64,000 nucleotides of DNA from Pseudomonadota bacterium (GTDB taxonomy: Bacteria; Pseudomonadota; Gammaproteobacteria; Burkholderiales; Burkholderiaceae_C), in contig CAUJHV010000075.1 of the NCBI GenBank assembly GCA_963205115.1, forward strand, positions 49,318 through 113,317, read 5' to 3'. Shown here piece after piece: positions 61,180-64,000 of the stretch. Position 1 is the first letter of the stretch, and each line of letters starts with the position of its first letter. Below the pieces are notes generated by a model, which was not told where the DNA came from, made no database searches, and was given only the letters and a program-made list of their open reading frames with translations. Position numbers and translations under genes: made by a program.

Positions 61180-61419
61180 GAAAAGCCCTCGCCGTGCTGC
61201 CCTGGCGCGCTGCCAGATGCCTTCCCGGCAGCGCTGGATTGCCCGCAATCGGTGTTGTCTTGATGCCGCGCAAGCCCTGGCCTGCCATGGGTGATTGCCT
61301 GTTATTCGGGCATAGAATGCCGCCTCTGCGCGATCTGCAGGTGGCCTGAGGGCAGGGACCGTTTCGCGTGCGCAAGATATTGAAGACCTGAGACACCTTT
61401 TCGCTAGAGGGGGCCCTTC

Positions 61420-61692
61420 GTGAACAAGTCAGAACTCATCGAACATATCGCCACGCAGGCAGATATCTCCAAGGCAGCGGCGTCCCGCGCCCTGGAGGCC
61501 TTGATCGGCGGTGTTCGCACCACGCTGAAAAAGAACGGCAGCGTATCCATCGTCGGCTTCGGCACATTTGCAGTCACCAAGCGTGCGGCGCGTACCGGCC
61601 GCAATCCGCGCACCGGCGGCTCCATCAAGATCAAGGCCGCCAAGGTGCCGAAGTTCCGGCCCGGCAAGGCTCTGAAGGACGCCCTCAACTGA
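61420..61692 (+). CDS. hupB: DNA-binding protein HU-beta
   Basis: A 90-residue nucleoid protein. It starts at a GTG preceded by AGAGGGGG and reads MNKSELIEHIATQADISKAA. The beta-arm region SIVGFGTFAVTKRAARTGRN, PRTGGSIKIKAAKVPKFRPG is the canonical HU/IHF signature with the Pro that intercalates in DNA. The 240 bases before it hold a -10-like TAGAAT (61313-61318) but no convincing -35; nothing else is seen there. Confidence 0.97.
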   Translation: MNKSELIEHIATQADISKAAASRALEALIGGVRTTLKKNGSVSIVGFGTFAVTKRAARTGRNPRTGGSIKIKAAKVPKFRPGKALKDALN

Positions 61693-61729
61693 TTTCGCTT
61701 CGTGGGCCCGGCGCCCGCGCAGCACCCCG

Positions 61730-61805
61730 GGGTGCTTAGCTCAGCTGGCAGAGCGGCGCCCTTACAAGGCGTAGGTCGGCGGTTCGATCCCGTCAGCACC
61801 CACCA
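61730..61805 (+). tRNA. tRNA-Val (anticodon UAC)
   Basis: A 76-base cloverleaf including an encoded CCA end. The acceptor stem GGGTGCT pairs with AGCACCC; the anticodon TAC lies at 61763-61765 in the loop CTTACAA; the T arm contains GGTTCGATCC. It lies between hupB and ppiD, 37 bases after the hupB stop. Confidence 0.95.
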
Positions 61806-61913
61806 AGACATCATCGAACGGAGGCGAACCGCGGTTCGCCTTTGTCGTTTCTCGGCAAGACGTGCGGAACCTCTTTCGACCGTCTGTCCACCAAGGCTGC
61901 GAGGCCGCCATAC

Positions 61914-63827
61914 ATGTTCGATTTTTTCCGCACACACACACGCTGGGTCCTGGGTTTTCTGATCCTGCTGGTGATTCCATCCTTCGTCTTCTTCGGCGTC
62001 GAGGGCTATACGCGCTTTCGTGATGCGAGCAATGCCACGGTCGCCACCGTGGAAGGCGTGAACATCACGCAGGCCGAACTCGACCAGGCGCATCAGCGTG
62101 CCATCGACAACATGCGGCGCCAGATGCCGAACGTCGACGTCAAGCTGTTCGATACGCCGCAGGCGCGCCAGGAAACGCTGGACAACATGGTGCGCGAGCG
62201 TGTGCTGCTGGCCGCGGCGAACCAGCAGCACCTGCTGCCCACCGACGAGCGCCTGCAGCGCCTGTTCGTCAGCGATCCGCAGTACGCACAGTTGCGCAAC
62301 CCGGACGGCAGCGTCAACAAGGACATCCTGGCGGCGCAGGGCCTGAACTCCGAGATGTTCGCGCAGCAGCTGCGCACCGAGCTGGGCATGCGCCAGGTCA
62401 TGACCGGCCTGACCAGCACGGCCACCGCGCCCAAGGCCGCCGTGGCCGAGGCCGTGAATGCCTCGATGCAGCGCCGCGAGGTGCAGGCCAAGCGCTTCGA
62501 CACCAAGGACTACGAGTCCAAGGTCAATCCGAGCGAAGCCGACATCGAGACCTACTACAAGGCCAACGAAGCGCCGTTCCGGCTGCCCGAGCAGGCCGAA
62601 ATCCAGTATGTAATGCTCGATGTGCCGAGCCTCATGAAGACCGTCACCGTCAGCGACGACGAACTGCGGCGCTACTACGCGGAGAACGCGAACCGCTATG
62701 CCGTGCCCGAAGAACGCCGCGCCAGCCACATCCTGATCAAGGCCGACCGCTCCGCGCCCGCCGCCGAGCGCGCCAAGGCCAAGGCCAAGGCCGAAGAGGT
62801 GCTGGCGATGGTGCGCAAGGCGCCCGGCAGCTTTGCGGAACTGGCGCGCAAGTATTCCGAAGATGCCGGTTCGGCCGCGCGCGGCGGCGACCTCGATTTC
62901 TTCGGCCGCGGCGCGATGGTCAAGCCCTTCGAGGACGCCGTCTTCGGCATGAAGACCGGCGAGATCAGCCCGGTCATCGAGTCCGACTTCGGCTTCCACG
63001 TGATCCGCCTGGACGCGGTGCGTGGCGGCGACAAGAAGCCCTTCGAGGCTGCGCGCGCCGAGATCGAAAACGAAGTTCGGCGCCAACTCGCGCAGCGCAA
63101 GTTTGCCGAGACCGCCGAGCAGTTCACCAACATGGTCTACGAGCAGTCCGACAGCCTGCAGCCGGTGATCGACAAGTTCAAGCTCGAGCTGCGCACGGCC
63201 ACGGTGCTGCGCAAGCCCGCGCCCGGAACGCCCGCGAGCCCGCTGACGAACGCCAAGCTGTTGGAAGCCGTGTTCGGCACGGACTCGCTCACCAACAAGC
63301 GCAACACCGATGCGGTGGACCTGGGCGGCAGCCAGTTGATTTCGGCGCGTGTCGTCAAGTACCAGCCGTCGCGCGTGCCGCCGCTGGCGGACGTGCGCGA
63401 CACGGTGCGCAAGACCGTCGTGCGCCAGCAGGCCGCGGCCGCGGCGCGCAAGGACGGCGAGGCCCTGTTGGAGCAGCTCAAGAAGAACCCGGAAACGGCG
63501 CTGCCGGAAACCGTGGTGGTGTCGCGTGCGCCGGGTGCCGTTCCCGGCCCCGCAGTGGATGCCGTGATGCGCGCCGACGCCACGAAGCTGCCGCTGCCGT
63601 TGGGTGTGAGCCTGGGCGACCAGGGCTACTGGGTGGGGCGCCTGATCAAGGTGCTGCCGGCCGACCCGGCCGAAGCCAGCAACCCCGCCTTGCCGCAGCA
63701 GTACGCCCGCGTGTGGGCAGCCGCCGAAGGCGCGGCCTACTACGAGGCACTGAAGAAGCGCCACGGCGTGGAGATCAAGCCCATCGCCCCGGCCGCCGCC
63801 GCAGCGGCCTCCGCTGCCGGCAGGTGA
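61914..63827 (+). CDS. ppiD: Periplasmic peptidyl-prolyl isomerase PpiD (SurA_N/parvulin)
   Basis: A 637-residue membrane-anchored folding helper. One N-terminal helix (RWVLGFLILLVIPSFVFFGV, about residues 10-30) holds it in the inner membrane. SurA_N-type helices follow (VEGVNITQAELDQAHQRAID). The parvulin domain (about 265-370) has RRASHILIK, FAELARKYSEDAGSAARGGD and ISPVIESDFGFHVIRLD. The C-terminal part is a second chaperone region ending in an Ala-rich tail. The start is the ATG giving MFDFFRTHTRW. It assists outer-membrane protein maturation. Confidence 0.94.
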   Translation: MFDFFRTHTRWVLGFLILLVIPSFVFFGVEGYTRFRDASNATVATVEGVNITQAELDQAHQRAIDNMRRQMPNVDVKLFDTPQARQETLDNMVRERVLLAAANQQHLLPTDERLQRLFVSDPQYAQLRNPDGSVNKDILAAQGLNSEMFAQQLRTELGMRQVMTGLTSTATAPKAAVAEAVNASMQRREVQAKRFDTKDYESKVNPSEADIETYYKANEAPFRLPEQAEIQYVMLDVPSLMKTVTVSDDELRRYYAENANRYAVPEERRASHILIKADRSAPAAERAKAKAKAEEVLAMVRKAPGSFAELARKYSEDAGSAARGGDLDFFGRGAMVKPFEDAVFGMKTGEISPVIESDFGFHVIRLDAVRGGDKKPFEAARAEIENEVRRQLAQRKFAETAEQFTNMVYEQSDSLQPVIDKFKLELRTATVLRKPAPGTPASPLTNAKLLEAVFGTDSLTNKRNTDAVDLGGSQLISARVVKYQPSRVPPLADVRDTVRKTVVRQQAAAAARKDGEALLEQLKKNPETALPETVVVSRAPGAVPGPAVDAVMRADATKLPLPLGVSLGDQGYWVGRLIKVLPADPAEASNPALPQQYARVWAAAEGAAYYEALKKRHGVEIKPIAPAAAAAASAAGR

Positions 63828-63840
63828 GGCACACAGGCCC

Positions 63841-63846
63841 TATAAT
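63841..63846 (+). promoter_or_regulatory. -10 element of the tRNA-His promoter
   Basis: A perfect TATAAT lies 14 bases before the first base of tRNA-His and 13 after the ppiD stop, inside a short AT-rich patch. No good -35 hexamer is seen 17 bases upstream, where the sequence belongs to the end of ppiD. Confidence 0.5.
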
Positions 63847-63860
63847 CTTTTGTTCTCGAC

Positions 63861-63937
63861 GGTGGCTGTAGCTCAGTTGGTAGAGTCCCAGATTGTGATT
63901 CTGGTCGTCGTGGGTTCGAGTCCCATCAGCCACCCCA
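63861..63937 (+). tRNA. tRNA-His (anticodon GUG)
   Basis: A 77-base tRNA with the extra 5' G (G-1) of tRNA-His and an encoded CCA. The acceptor arm GTGGCTG faces CAGCCAC; the anticodon GTG lies at 63895-63897 in TTGTGAT; the T arm has GGGTTCGAGTCCC. The remaining 63 bases of the window after it show no gene or clear signal. Confidence 0.95.
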
Positions 63938-64000
63938 TCCCAGCGTTTCATCAGGTCCCATGCCGGACCGAACTTCCCGCCAAATCAACGACTTAGCCAG

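Noticed and set aside
61295..61318. TTGCCT and TAGAAT as a sigma-70 promoter for hupB
   Set aside because: The spacing is only 12 bases; the -10 alone may be real but the pair is not a standard promoter.
61404..63764. Long minus-strand frame over hupB, tRNA-Val and ppiD
   Set aside because: It runs through a tRNA gene and a complete PpiD gene on the opposite strand and has no domain of its own.
1..64000. CRISPR arrays, insertion sequences, integrase or phage genes, rRNA
   Set aside because: No regularly spaced repeats, transposase motifs, attachment duplications or rRNA sequence were seen while reading both strands.

Overview
The window is high-GC, densely coded DNA with no gap above about 270 bp. 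It carries no insertion sequence, phage gene or CRISPR array. PhaR and a phasin-like protein (polyhydroxyalkanoate storage), a Bug-type solute receptor, an Arg32-type EF-P beside EarP, ETF-QO, and the run uvrC-pgsA-hupB-tRNA-ppiD all point to a betaproteobacterium of the order Burkholderiales (Comamonadaceae or Sphaerotilus/Leptothrix-like). The genus cannot be fixed from this sequence.

Layout. 1-5.5 kb: the tail of an unknown gene, then a TetR repressor with an operator over its own start codon, translationally coupled to a rifampin-phosphotransferase-like PEP-synthase homologue; a TPR lipoprotein and a LysE exporter follow. 5.6-10 kb: phasin, acetyltransferase, EamA permease, MscS channel, hexapeptide acetyltransferase and GT2 glycosyltransferase. 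10.2-14.6 kb: an operon on the minus strand with a small cupin, an ECF sigma factor, a bicupin, a 33-residue peptide gene and a polyether-epoxidase-like FAD monooxygenase. An SRPBCC gene is divergent to it. Two matching promoter-like sites (GAATCC-N18-TA) sit before the operon and before the peptide gene.

14.6-24.3 kb: phaR, then an acid-sugar catabolic operon. It holds a FadR-type regulator, a TRAP transporter (receptor, small and large permease), a lactonase-like amidohydrolase, a Bug receptor, a PdxA2-like dehydrogenase, an L-rhamnonate-dehydratase-like enolase and a DapA-like lyase. A related palindrome lies upstream of both the regulator and the transporter. 24.5-30.1 kb: UspA, then a minus-strand operon for an amino-acid ABC importer (receptor and two permeases, no ATPase), an Asp/Glu racemase and a secreted hydrolase. 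A divergent XRE-cupin regulator faces it across a clear palindrome. 30.2-32.8 kb: rimO and a cystathionine beta-lyase.

32.9-42.2 kb is the most striking part. A 2001-residue exported lipoprotein has a complete galactose-oxidase-type copper-radical active site. It is fused to discoidin, PKD, beta-propeller, di-haem peroxidase-like, PA14 and jacalin-like domains. Downstream in the same operon are a membrane-anchored c-type cytochrome and a SCO copper chaperone. A degenerate hybrid sensor kinase is divergent. Together they suggest a surface oxidase with its own copper delivery and electron or peroxide outlet.

42.2-64 kb is mainly housekeeping: ETF-QO, an LhgO-like oxidase, SDR, YceH, thioesterases, a PAS-LuxR regulator, scoAB, pyrD, rpiA, mnmC with a DUF3445 haem protein, efp-earP, uvrC, a TonB-like lipoprotein, pgsA, EamA, hupB, tRNA-Val(UAC), ppiD and tRNA-His(GUG).
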